Positions 55,870-64,000 of a stretch of 64,000 nucleotides of DNA are shown here, one piece after another. The translations under genes and the position numbers were made by a program. Under the pieces are notes generated by a model that saw only the letters and a program-made list of their open reading frames with translations, searched no databases and was not told the DNA's origin. Every line of letters begins with the position of its first letter. Position 1 is the first letter of the stretch. Source of the DNA: Rhineura floridana (Eukaryota; Chordata; Lepidosauria; Squamata; Rhineuridae); assembly GCF_030035675.1 (NCBI RefSeq), contig NC_084480.1, positions 286,030,394 through 286,094,393 of the forward strand. Reading direction: 5' to 3'.

Positions 55870-56070
55870 TAAGCCAGTGTTATCCCATATTTTCCAGTGC
55901 ATTTCCCCATAACTTTCCTTATCACAAAAAGTCCAATATTTGTGGGGAGCCAGTTTATTGCATGAGACCGTCAAATAACTTTAATTGTGCAACCTGAATT
56001 TGCTGGTATGTGATTGAATCCCACCTGAAAATAGCAACAGTGTGGAAGCACCCACAGTGTTAGGCATATA
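55870..56070. mobile_element. R-family fragment
   Basis: TTATCACAAAAAGTCCAATA, CAACCTGAATTTGCTGGTAT and GATTGAATCCCACCTGAAAA correspond to 35895-36005. Confidence 0.6.
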
Positions 56071-56194
56071 CATTTTGGCAAAGTCCCACCTGCCCACTCA
56101 AATTGTGAGATATTGAAGGTGAAAGGTGTCAGAAGATAGGAATATGGAAAGCCAATGAATGGAAGTGGGAAAGTTTTGTAAAATATGTCCCAGA

Positions 56195-56429
56195 TAAGGA
56201 TGGACAAATCTGACAATTTCATTTTCTCAGTATCTTAATCTTAAGAAATTTAAGTTTCTGATCTTAAATTCAACTGTCCACATTTCAACATCAATCTGCG
56301 ATTAAAAAAAGGCTCCTGTGAAAATTCATCAGCATTTTAGTGGGAATTTCTCCTAATATACACATTTTTGTATGCAACTTTGCCTAAAATACACAATTTT
56401 GCAAAGCAATTTTAGAAAGCATTAGAAAG
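56195..56429 (+). mobile_element. X-family MITE, left part only
   Basis: TAAGGATGGACAAATCTGAC start, TCAGCATTTTAGTGGGAATT and TGCAAAGCAATTTTAG. It stops at the transposon at 56430. The junction carries the word TAGAAAGCAT twice in tandem. The missing right part is not found beyond 58693. Confidence 0.7.
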
Positions 56430-56561
56430 CATTTCACTGGTCAACACTAATTTTATTGCCAATGATGTTTGATCGATTTTAGGGTAACTTTGTGTCGCTG
56501 ATTCCGAATATGGCATCGGTTTTGCTAAATTGGTTCTAATTTTTTAGATAATGGATGCCCC
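56430..56561 (+). repeat. Left terminal inverted repeat of the transposon
   Basis: Pairs with 58551-58693. It begins CATTTCACTGG and ends AGATAATGGATGCCCC. Confidence 0.85.
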
Positions 56562-56730
56562 CATTGAAAAACATAACAAATTCAAAACATTTAATGGTCA
56601 GGCATAGCCTACCCACAAATGACATGGAAACTGTCTCAAATCATACAAAAGTAAACACATGAAATACCTAATGGTGTTGTATTCAGTACAATAACATTAA
56701 AACAAAGTAAGCTGATTCAGATCATCACAA

Positions 56731-58404
56731 TTAATGCATAGAAAAACGCTGTGTGTACGATTTTCTTTTATGTGGGGCATCAGGACAATCACGTTGGAGG
56801 CTCCAGCAGTAGTCTGCCATCATGTGTCTGTCCCATCTGCCTTGATACCTTTCCTCCATCACTTTTATATCCTGATGGAACCTCTCCTCTTGTTCCTCAC
56901 TAAAATCACCAAGATTATCCTGAAATCTGTCTAAGTGGCTAAGGAGATAGTGTACCTTTATGCTCATATTAGTACCCAAATGTTTAAAGTTAGCGAGCAT
57001 GTTTTGCACCAATTCTTCATAATTGTATGCTTTGTGGTTACCCAAGAAGTTCTTGACAACTGAGACATAACTGCACCAGGCAGAAGCTTCAACATCATTC
57101 ATAAATTTAGTGAAATTCAAATCATTGATGAGTTTACGAATTTTAGGACCATCAAAGATTCCTGCTTTTAGTTTTTCCATAGTCAGTCCAAGGAACGGTC
57201 TACAAATGTATTTGAAGCAATCACCATCTTTGTCCAAGGCCTTAACAAATTGCTTCATCAGTCCAAGCTTGATATGGAGTGGTGGGAGAATGATTTTTTC
57301 TCTGTCAAGCAATGGCTTGTTAATGATGTTCGCTGCACCTACAGTCATGTGTTCCCTTGAAGGCCATGTCACTTTTTTCCAATGATCTCACTTTGCCCTA
57401 CTATCCCACAAGCAGATGAAACAAGGGTACTTCATGTATCCACTTTGCTGCCCAAGCAAGAAGTTCACCATCTTTAGATCAACACAAATAGACCACTGGT
57501 GCTCATGATAGAAGAGTTTCTGCAAGACCATTTTGATATTTTCATATTCTTCTTTAAGTTTTGTTGAGTGAGCAATTGGAAGAGATGCATAGTGGTTACC
57601 ATTGTGCAATAAAACACATTTCAAGCTTCTGGTGGAGCTGTCTATAAAAAGCCGCCAATCTTCTGGTCGATATTCCGGTAGTCCCATTTGGAGAAGAAGT
57701 CCAGGAATGTTATTGCAGTATACAGGTTCTTCATCTTGGCTGAAGTATGGAAGAAGTCCCTCCTCTCTTGTCCGATAAGCTGTTATGTTAGCTTCCGGCT
57801 GTAGACAGTTCTTTTCCATTAGCCTGGATGCTAAAAGTTCAGATGCTTGCTTTGACAGACTGAGGTCTCGTATGAGATAATTGAGTTCTTTTTGGGAGAA
57901 CTGCTCAGGTGTTGAAAAGCTTTCTTCATATCCACTTCCAGGGCTACCACCTGTGCTACACTCCACGTCCAGCATTTCTTCAACATCTGACAATGGAAGG
58001 TCAGGCAGTGAGGTAAACACTGGTATGGGAACGTCTTCGCTGTGTGACACAGGTCGCCTTGCTGAGTCCAAATCAGGATACTCCCACTTATGTTTCTTGT
58101 AGCGATTGAAGCCTTTCACATTCACAACACAAAAATAACAATAATCGTGATGGTTTTGCGGCTCTCTCCATACCATAGGCACACCAAAGTTTAAACGTTT
58201 CCTTTCTCCATTTTTCCACTGTTGTAGGCACTCTACACAGGGGAGCCCAAGACTTATCTTGATCTCCAAGCTTCACTCCAAAATAAGCAAGATATGCTTG
58301 TTTTACAAAGTCAGTGATGTTTTTTCTTTTTGCAGAGTGTATTCGCCACAAATGTAGCAGAATGCATTGGGATTGTTTAAGCAGCCTCTTTGTGACGAAC
58401 TCAT
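56731..58404 (-). pseudogene. Transposase-like gene of an unnamed animal-wide family, lightly damaged
   Basis: About 558 codons from ATG at 58402-58404 to TAA at 56731-56733. N-terminus: a Cys-rich part (FCYICGEY; later CVEC and CYFC pairs) suggests zinc binding, and FGVKLGDQDKSWAP and FGVPMVWREPQNHHD are family signatures. Middle: acidic low-complexity linker, then KELNYLIRDLSLSKQASELL. Core: RLFIDSSTRSLKCVLLHNGN (Asp at 57640-57642), ICVDLKMVNFLLGQQSGYMK (Asp at 57478-57480), YPCFICLWDSR (CxxC), then LPPLHIKLGLMKQFVKALDK and EERFHQDIKVMEERYQGRW (Glu near 56884-56886), ending DYCWSLQRD. The D-D-E spacing is my inference. Damage: one in-frame TGA (57388-57390) and two frameshifts close together near 58265-58330. 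I know this family from many cnidarian, arthropod and fish predictions, usually uncharacterised. It has no host-gene context here. Confidence 0.8.
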
Positions 58405-58550
58405 ATTCCTCTTCAAAAAAAAAAGTATCAGTATGATATTATATGCAATGGATAAACTTGCAAAACAATGTTCAAGAGTAAAAAGACAGACCAAACCCTG
58501 CTGCATATGTCAGCAGCTACAGGTCGTATTGTGGTACAATCGTCATTTGA

Positions 58551-58693
58551 GGGGTATCCATTATCTCAAAAACTAGAGCCAATTCGGCAAAACTAATGTC
58601 ATTTTTGGATTTAGCACCCCCAAAATACCTTAAAGTCATTCAAACATCCTTGGCAACTAAAAAAAAATTTTTTTTTTGTTGGACTGTGAAATG
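58551..58693 (-). repeat. Right terminal inverted repeat of the transposon
   Basis: Inverted partner of 56430-56561. An A/T homopolymer pair near 58659-58677 makes it longer than the left one. Confidence 0.85.
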
Positions 58694-58875
58694 ATCACAT
58701 ACATTTAAAGCACTATTATACCACTTTCACAATCCTGGGAGCTGTAGTTTGTTAAGGGTGCTGGGAACTGTGGCTCTGTCAGCACCCTTAACAATGACAG
58801 TTCCCAGAGTTCTCCATGACTGTTAAAGTGGAATAATAATGTATGCTTTAAATGTATGATGTTGATGTGACTAAT
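58694..58875. mobile_element. Y-family MITE, shortened
   Basis: ATCACATACATTTAAAGCAC, CTGTAGTTTGTTAAGGGTGC, CAGTTCCCAGAGTTCTCCAT and TAAATGTATGATGTTGATGT. It abuts the transposon end directly. Confidence 0.75.
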
Positions 58876-59479
58876 TTCATTGAAGGCAAATTGCCTCATT
58901 TGAAATGGGAGGTAAGAATGAATATGTCCTCATTGGCAAGGCAACCAGACTTGCCACATTGTGCTGCTACATGGTATGACTTTTGTTCTAATCCAACTCC
59001 AGGCATGCATGTTTATAGAATCATAGAATAGTGGGCCTATAAGGCCATCAAGTCCAAACCCCTGCTCAATGCAGGAATCCAAATCATTATATATGACTTG
59101 TTGTGGTGTAATATGGATGGGGATGCACATTCAAATGCACATCCCATTGAAAATAATATGTGGGTTCAAAACATCTGGATGCATTACTTTCAATGCTAGG
59201 TGCATCCATTCTACTGTAACTAGTGAACTATGCACAATTTATTTGGAGTAAGGGAGGGTAAGCCAGGTCCCCTCTGCAGTGGAAATATGTTCTCTGTTCA
59301 CTTGCTTCTTTTGCAAAAACTTTTTCAAAGGAATGTGAAAAGGGGGACATTTTTCATGGAGGTAGATGTAGTCACAAAAAGACCCCCACCCACTCTGGTT
59401 CTGGCTCAGTGCCAATGGTTCATGTGCTTTTTCTGTGATATACTCATTGACTGTAGAATACATCCATTGATCCTCTGCT
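58876..59479. other. Unassigned sequence with a CR1 scrap
   Basis: 59015-59090 is the 3' terminus of the bird-like CR1 (TAGAATCATAGAATAGTGGG, CCATCAAGTCCAAACCCCTG) on the minus strand. The rest is unassigned. Confidence 0.5.
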
Positions 59480-59600
59480 CCTACTCAGGTGCCTCTTGTG
59501 GACTCCCCATAGGCATCCAGTTTGCCACTGAGATCAGCATGTTGGATTAGATGGGAATTTGATCAGAGCCAGCAGGACTGTTCCTGTATTTTTATGCATG
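59480..59600 (+). mobile_element. CR1 LINE 3' UTR, diverged
   Basis: CTCCCCATAGGCATCCAGTT, GTTGGATTAGATGGGAATTT and GCCAGCAGGACTGTTCCTGT. Confidence 0.6.
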
Positions 59601-59647
59601 CATTTATTCAGCACCAAACGTTTGCTAGATACTGATCAAAATACACA

Positions 59648-59960
59648 GGTGTTGTTGTTATGTGCCTTCAAGTCGATTACAACTTATGGCGACCCTATGA
59701 ATCAGCGACCTCCAGTAGCATGTCATTTTGGATACTCTGTTCATAGGGTTTTCATGGTAAGAGGTATTCAGAGGTGGTTTAGCATTGCCTTCTTCTGAGT
59801 TTGGATGCATCTTAGTCTGGTGTCTCAGCTTTGACCATTCTACCTTGGGTGTCCCTGCTAAGAGTCTAGCCTCTTGGTCTAGACTCCTGACGGCATTGCT
59901 CTCAACTTCTTCAATACTCTCAAACCCCCTCACCACGTTAAAGTGTGCATCCTAGAGGGG
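59648..59960 (-). mobile_element. BovB-tailed element with unfamiliar head
   Basis: On the minus strand the last ~155 bp (59800-59648) are the tail shared with Sauria and 5S SINEs (ACCACCTCTGAATACCTC, TTACCATGAAAACCCTAT, CGCCATAAGTTGTAATCG, an AAC end). The upstream ~150 bp (59960-59810; TTGAGAGTATTGAAGAAGTT, CCGTCAGGAGTCTAGACC, GGTAGAATGGTCAAAGC) are neither tRNA- nor 5S-like. A 92-codon frame covers it but carries no domain. No target duplication found. It may be a third SINE head or a non-autonomous BovB derivative. Confidence 0.65.
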
Positions 59961-60011
59961 GACATAGATGTTACAGTATGTTATAGTTCTCCTTGCTACA
60001 GACTCACTAAT

Positions 60012-60242
60012 GGAAAAGGAAATGGACTGCCTTCAAGTCGATCCTGACTTATGGCAACCCTATGAATAGGGCTTTCATGGTAAGCGGTATTCAGAGGGGT
60101 TTACCATTGCCTTCCTCTGAGGATGAGAGGCAGTGACTGGCCCAAGGTCATCCAGTGAGCTTCATGGCTGTGTGGGGATTCGAATCCTGATCTCCCAGGT
60201 CATAGTCCAGCACCTTAACCACTACACCACAATGGCTCTCAA
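60012..60242 (-). mobile_element. Sauria SINE, full-length
   Basis: In reverse: tRNA head GAGCCATTGTGGTGTAGTGG, B-box region GATTCGAATCC, the CACTGCCTCTCATCCTC middle, BovB-type tail TTACCATGAAAGCCC and GACTTGAAGGCAGTCC. Flanked by the perfect 10 bp duplication ACTCACTAAT (60002-60011, 60243-60252). Confidence 0.93.
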
Positions 60243-60273
60243 ACTCACTAATACCTACCTCCTTATTGCCCAG

Positions 60274-60718
60274 TAGGGATGAAAGGATCTATCAGTTTGG
60301 TTCTCTCAGTTTCTCATTTTTCCAATCTTAAATATAGTTCTCTGCATTTCTTCAACAATTTGCAAATTTTCCTTTTTAGAAACCTCATGAAAATTCTTCA
60401 GCAGTTTAGTGCAAAGTTCTCCTAATAAACATATGTTTGTATGCATTTTTGACTAATGAATACATATTTGCAAGCGGTTTCTCCTATATGGTACATCTTT
60501 GTATGCTATATTCACTAATATATTCATTTCTATGCACAATTTCCCCAAATGTATTCATTTTTGTAACCATTTTTGGTTGGAGAACTACATCACAAAATAC
60601 GGATTTATATGAATTTTGAAGGATGGCTGTGTTTCAGTTGTCATATTGTTTCAGGAAGTGTGAATTGGATAGATTCAGCTTTAAATGCAAACTGAATTGC
60701 ATTACTCCCCCATCCCTA
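60274..60718 (+). mobile_element. X-family MITE
   Basis: TAGGGATGAAAGGATC start, CTCCCCCATCCCTA end. Flanks TTGCCCAG and TTGCTTAG match at 6 of 8 positions. Confidence 0.85.
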
Positions 60719-61434
60719 TTGCTTAGTCATAGACAGAGCATTTGATGCTATGCTTCAGCCGTTGATTGTGGAGTAAGGGATTTGAAAATAGAAGGCAGTG
60801 GTGAGTACTTAAGGAATTTACAAAGTTTTGTAGGGGATAGCTTTGCAAGGAGAGATGGCAAGAGAAAAGGTGACTGAGAGCCTGGAAAGTTATGAACACT
60901 TGAGAGTTTCAAAAAGAACTGATCCTTGAGTGTATTCATGTGTCTGTGATTGTAGTGTGTCTTTCCTTTCTTTTCATGCTGCTGTTCTGAATAAAATCTC
61001 TCTCCCCACCCCCCAAAACTGTATTTATCTCAGCAAAGGATGGCTGCATTTCGGTTTATGTATGTTGAAGTGTTGGGGGGCAACTCAACTTGGTGGGTTT
61101 GCATGGGGATAGACAGAGAGAGGAACCTCCAAATTTTCTAGACTGTCTAAGCTAACCTGTGCTGACTCTTTCCTCAGCTGTAAAAAATGATATTCTTAGG
61201 GTTGCTGACCTCATTTCCTGACTCCTTCTTCATTCCACCCTTAGGAGAAGGGAGACATCTTGCCTTTGTCTTTCTCTCCCCCTCCTACAGAGGTGAAGGA
61301 GCAGGCATGGCTCCTTTCATCTCCATCCAAGTTAATTAGTTAGAACTAGGATTTTGTGTATCCAAGTACATACTTTCTATAATAAAGTACCTTTTCTTAT
61401 TTTTCCTTAACTAACAAAAGTCTCACTAACCATA
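60719..61434. other. Unassigned sequence
   Basis: No repeat or gene recognised. Confidence 0.4.
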
Positions 61435-62250
61435 GAATCATAGAGTTGGAAGGGACCTATAACTATCGAGTCCAACACCCTGGAATCCAAATTTTATTTA
61501 TTTATTATTTGATTTATATCCTGCCCTTCCTCCCAGCAGGAGCCCAGGCGGCAAACAAAAGCACTAAAAACACCTAAAACATCATAAAAACAGACTTTAA
61601 AATACATTAAAACAAAACATCTTTAAAAACATTTTGTAAAAAGCTTTCAAGACACCTTTAAAAAAAAGTTAAAAGCATATTGTTTTTAAAAAGGTTTAAC
61701 AACATATTAAAAAGCAATTCCAGCACAGACGCAGACTGGGATAAGGTCTCAACTTAAAACATCTTTAAAAATATTTTTTTAAAGCTTTCAAAACACCTTT
61801 TCCTAAAAAAAGGTTAAAACATATTTTTAAAAAAGGTTTAAAAACATATTAAAAAGCAATTATTATTATTATTATTACTAAAGCATACCTGGCAGATGGC
61901 TGTCCAGCTACCTCTTGAATGCCTCCAGTGTTGGAGACCCACCACCTCCCTAGGTAATTGGTTCCATTGTTGTACCACTCTAATAGTTAGGAAATTTTTC
62001 CTGATGTTCAGTCAAAATCTGGCTTCCTGCAACTTGAGCCCATTATTCCATGTCCTGCACTCTGGGACGATCGAGAAGAGATCCCGGCCCTCCTCTATGT
62101 GACAACCTTTCATGTACTTGAAGAGTGCTATCATATCTCCCCTCTGTCTTCTCTTCTCCAGGCTAAACATGGCCAGTTCTTTCAGTGTCTCCTCATAGGC
62201 CTTTGTTTCCAGTCCCCTGGTCATTTTGTTGCCCTCCTCAGTGTGATTGA
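61435..62250 (-). mobile_element. CR1 LINE (bird-like) split by an L2-like end
   Basis: The 3' terminus (AGAATCATAGAGTTGGAAGG at 61435) and the ORF2 end (61885-62250) are interrupted at 61495-61880. The minus-strand frame still shows KAYEETLKELAMFSLEKRR, RGDMIALFKYMKGCHIEEG. More diverged than 37597-38076. Confidence 0.8.
61495..61880 (-). mobile_element. L2-like 3' end (W) inserted in CR1
   Basis: TTTATTTATTTATTATTTGA, TCCCAGCAGGAGCCCAGG and CAGACGCAGACTGGGATAAG. It resembles 7826-8120 closely and contains a partial internal repeat of its own (AACATCTTTAAAAA twice). It is younger than the CR1. Confidence 0.75.
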
Positions 62251-62334
62251 AACTAAAGGGAAGGGCACTCACACAGCATTCAGTATGCAGTCACCTCTAA
62301 AATGCATGTGCGGACTCTGCTAAACTAATCCAAC

Positions 62335-62400
62335 AATGTATTGCTTCACAAAGTGTGGATTAGGTAGGTTCATCTTTAAATGCAAACTGAATTGAATTTC
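62335..62400 (+). mobile_element. X-family MITE scrap, right end
   Basis: AAGTGTGGATTAGGTAGG and CTTTAAATGCAAACTGAATT match the last ~70 bp of X. Confidence 0.6.
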
Positions 62401-62544
62401 TCTCATGTCGCAAATCCCAGAACAGAATTATCCCTGAAAAAGTTATTGAGAGATATGGGTTGCAGCGTAAAGATTACAATTTATGCTCTCAAGTGAACCT
62501 GCCTGATAATGGGGGATTTGGGGGGCCCATCTCTGAAGGTGAGG

Positions 62545-63108
62545 TTGGTGGTTTCCAGGGATAGGACCTTCATGGTAGTGGCACCTCTGTTACGGAACTC
62601 CTGCCACTTATCTGTTTGACTGACACCAGATTTTATTTTATTTTATTTTATTTTTTTGTAGATACCAGATGAAAACCATTTTATTTTTCTAGGCTCTTAT
62701 TAGCTTTCAAGGAATTCTGTGCCTTTACTGGTGATTTTAAATTGTTATGTGCTGCTGTTTTATTGGAGAGCCAGTGTGGCGTAGTGGTTAGAGTGTTGGA
62801 CTATGACCTGAGAAACCCAGGTTCGAATCCCCACACAGCCATGAAGTTCACTGGGTGACCTTGGGCTAGTCACTGCCTCTCAGCCTCATAGGAAGCCAAT
62901 GGTAAACCACCTCTGAGTACCACTTACCATGAAAACCCTATTCATAGGGTTGCCATAGGTTAGAATCGACTTGAAGGCAGTCCATTTCCATTTTTGTTTT
63001 ATTGTAATGTTATCATATTTTTGTGTTTTTAATGTAATAATTTAAGCAGCCTTGATCATCTTGCATTGAAAGGCAGGGTAAAATATTTTAAATAAATAAA
63101 AAAGACAT
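62545..63108 (+). mobile_element. L2-like LINE 3' UTR split by a Sauria SINE
   Basis: GGTAGTGGCACCTCTGTTAC, TAGATACCAGATGAAAACC, then after the SINE TTTAAGCAGCCTTGATCATC, AAAGGCAGGGTAAAATATTT and a TAAATAAATAA tail. Confidence 0.7.
62766..62994 (+). mobile_element. Sauria SINE, full-length
   Basis: Head GAGCCAGTGTGGCGTAGTGG (A box), B box GGTTCGAATCCCC, GTGACCTTGGGCTAGTCAC, tail TTACCATGAAAACCCTATTC, GACTTGAAGGCAGTCC. Perfect 10 bp duplication TGTTTTATTG (62756-62765, 62995-63004). Best reference copy in the window. Pol III transcription is inferred from the boxes. Confidence 0.95.
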
Positions 63109-63419
63109 ACATTGATAAAATAAAGAAAACCATGACTGTTGTGCTGGTTTAGACTTGGTTTGCAATTTGCAGTGCAAAAGTGGTCTAATTGTTCCATTAG
63201 ATTGCAAATACCTTGTAGCCTGCTTTGTGTATTCAGTGCAGTGGTAAGATTGCACTGATCAGAGGTGAGTATTATGCAGTGTGACATCTCTTCAAGCTCC
63301 CCTGTTCCTCCAGCCTATCAAAGTTCTTGCTTGTTTCGCCCTTACTTTTTCCTGATATTTTAAAGTGTTTTTCCATATTTCTATATATTTTAAGAACAAG
63401 TGGAAAGGGCTATATTTTA
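63109..63419. other. Unassigned sequence
   Basis: Nothing recognised. Confidence 0.4.
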
Positions 63420-63705
63420 CTGAAGAGGCTCCATCAGTATTGGCATTCCACCGACACACCTGTTTAGGCGAGCTTTTCCCTGAACATGAACTGCCTAATT
63501 TAATTGTTTTTGACTGTTTAAATTGTTATGCTTTTTAACTTAATAGTTTTATTTTATATTTTAATTACAATTTATTCATGCTTTGATGGAATTGTTTTAT
63601 TATGTATTTCAATTATGTATGGATTTTATCATTGATTTATATTTGAAAACTGTTTAGAAGCCACTTTGGCATGTTAAATGGTATACAAACAAACAAACTC
63701 CTTCT
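63420..63705 (+). mobile_element. L2-like LINE 3' UTR
   Basis: TTGGCATTCCACCGACAC, then an AT-rich run, GAAGCCACTTTGGCATGTTA, AATGGTATACAAACAAAC. Same layout as 62545-63108. Confidence 0.55.
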
Positions 63706-63830
63706 TGTTCTTTATTATTATTATTATTATTTAGATTTATATCCCACCCGACCTCCCAGTAGGAGCCCAGGGCTGCAAACAAAAGCACTAAAAATACTTC
63801 AAAATATCAAACATCAAATAAATAAGGGGT
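63706..63830 (-). mobile_element. L2-like tail (W)
   Basis: (TTA)n, GATTTATATCCCACCCGACC and AGGAGCCCAGGGCTGCAAAC. Confidence 0.7.
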
Positions 63831-63954
63831 TTCTTGGTTTTTGCTTTTTTGCTTGTTCCTGGTTGCATGGCTTGAGGAAAAAATGTTTTTTTTTCTCCAG
63901 CTGTGTGTGAACAAATTGGTAAGCTTCTGCCATGGTATGTATGGGTGCATGTGT

Positions 63955-64000
63955 AAAATGGAAATGGACTGCCTTCAAGTCGATCCCAATTTATGGCTAC
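63955..64000 (-). mobile_element. Sauria SINE 3' end, cut by window edge
   Basis: GGAAATGGACTGCCTTCAAG and TCGATCCC match the tail of 60012-60242. Confidence 0.85.

Larger units (their letters stand above)
56430..58693 (-). mobile_element. DNA transposon with long TIRs and one transposase-like gene
   Basis: About 2.26 kb bounded by imperfect terminal inverted repeats: left 56430-56561, right 58551-58693. Outer ends read CATTTCACTGGTCAAC and, inverted, CATTTCACAGTCCAAC. The inner ~105 bp align without gaps at about 70% identity, sharing GATGTTTGA, TTTTGC.(A/G)AATTGG and AGATAATGGAT. Between them a single gene fills 56731-58404 on the minus strand. No capsid, polymerase, integrase or LTR is present. 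No target duplication could be read: a Y MITE abuts on the right and a truncated X on the left. Superfamily unassigned. Confidence 0.85.

Noticed and set aside
56731-58404. A domesticated host gene
   Set aside because: It sits tightly between TIRs and carries a stop and frameshifts, with no introns or host context.
56430-58693. A Polinton or retrovirus-like element
   Set aside because: No polymerase, integrase, capsid or LTR is present. The TIRs enclose a single gene, so it is treated as a plain DNA transposon.

Overview
This window looks like repeat-dense, non-coding DNA from a squamate reptile, most likely a lizard. The evidence is the combination of Sauria-type tRNA SINEs, BovB (RTE) LINEs, several CR1 and L2 LINE lineages, a 5S rRNA-headed SINE and many hAT-type MITEs. 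No host protein-coding gene, exon chain, tRNA gene or functional rRNA gene could be supported. Almost every sizeable reading frame belongs to a mobile element. The stretch could be intergenic or a long intron.

Layout. 1-9 kb: scattered MITEs and LINE/SINE ends, a 345 bp near-perfect palindrome (3507-3851), a 5S-derived SINE (6696-6936), and one CpG-richer segment (2640-3220) that is the best candidate for host regulatory DNA. 9.3-12.2 kb: one MITE ('Y') split by a solo LTR and by a BovB LINE. 16.5-17.8 kb: a 5'-truncated but open CR1. 20-30 kb: MITEs, an L2 endonuclease relic, two related LTR-like fossils in opposite orientation (22927-23592 and 28635-29444) and a (CA)51 tract. 32-38 kb: CR1, L2 and BovB pieces, a hAT-type MITE with a perfect 8 bp duplication, and a Penelope-like scrap with a recognisable hammerhead-ribozyme core (36471-36605). 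38-51 kb: MITEs, SINEs and a second solo LTR. 51-54.4 kb: a nearly complete CR1 ORF2 inserted in a MITE ('X'). 56.4-58.7 kb: the most interesting object, a DNA transposon about 2.26 kb long with ~135 bp terminal inverted repeats and one ~558-codon transposase-like gene of a family I recognise from many animal genomes but cannot name. 59-64 kb: Sauria SINEs, a BovB-tailed element with an unfamiliar head, and nested CR1/L2.

How the parts work together. Three LINE machineries each appear with parasites carrying their 3' tail: BovB with tRNA-headed Sauria SINEs, a 5S-headed SINE and a third head; CR1 with a tRNA-headed SINE ('SINE-T'); L2 with a tRNA-headed SINE. Nested insertions give a relative chronology: the MITEs (X, Y, Z) are oldest, and CR1, BovB, the solo LTRs and Sauria SINEs landed in them later.

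Repeat names X, Y, Z, T2, R, S, U and SINE-T are local labels. All boundaries were read by eye. Identities are estimates unless a duplication or terminal repeat is stated.
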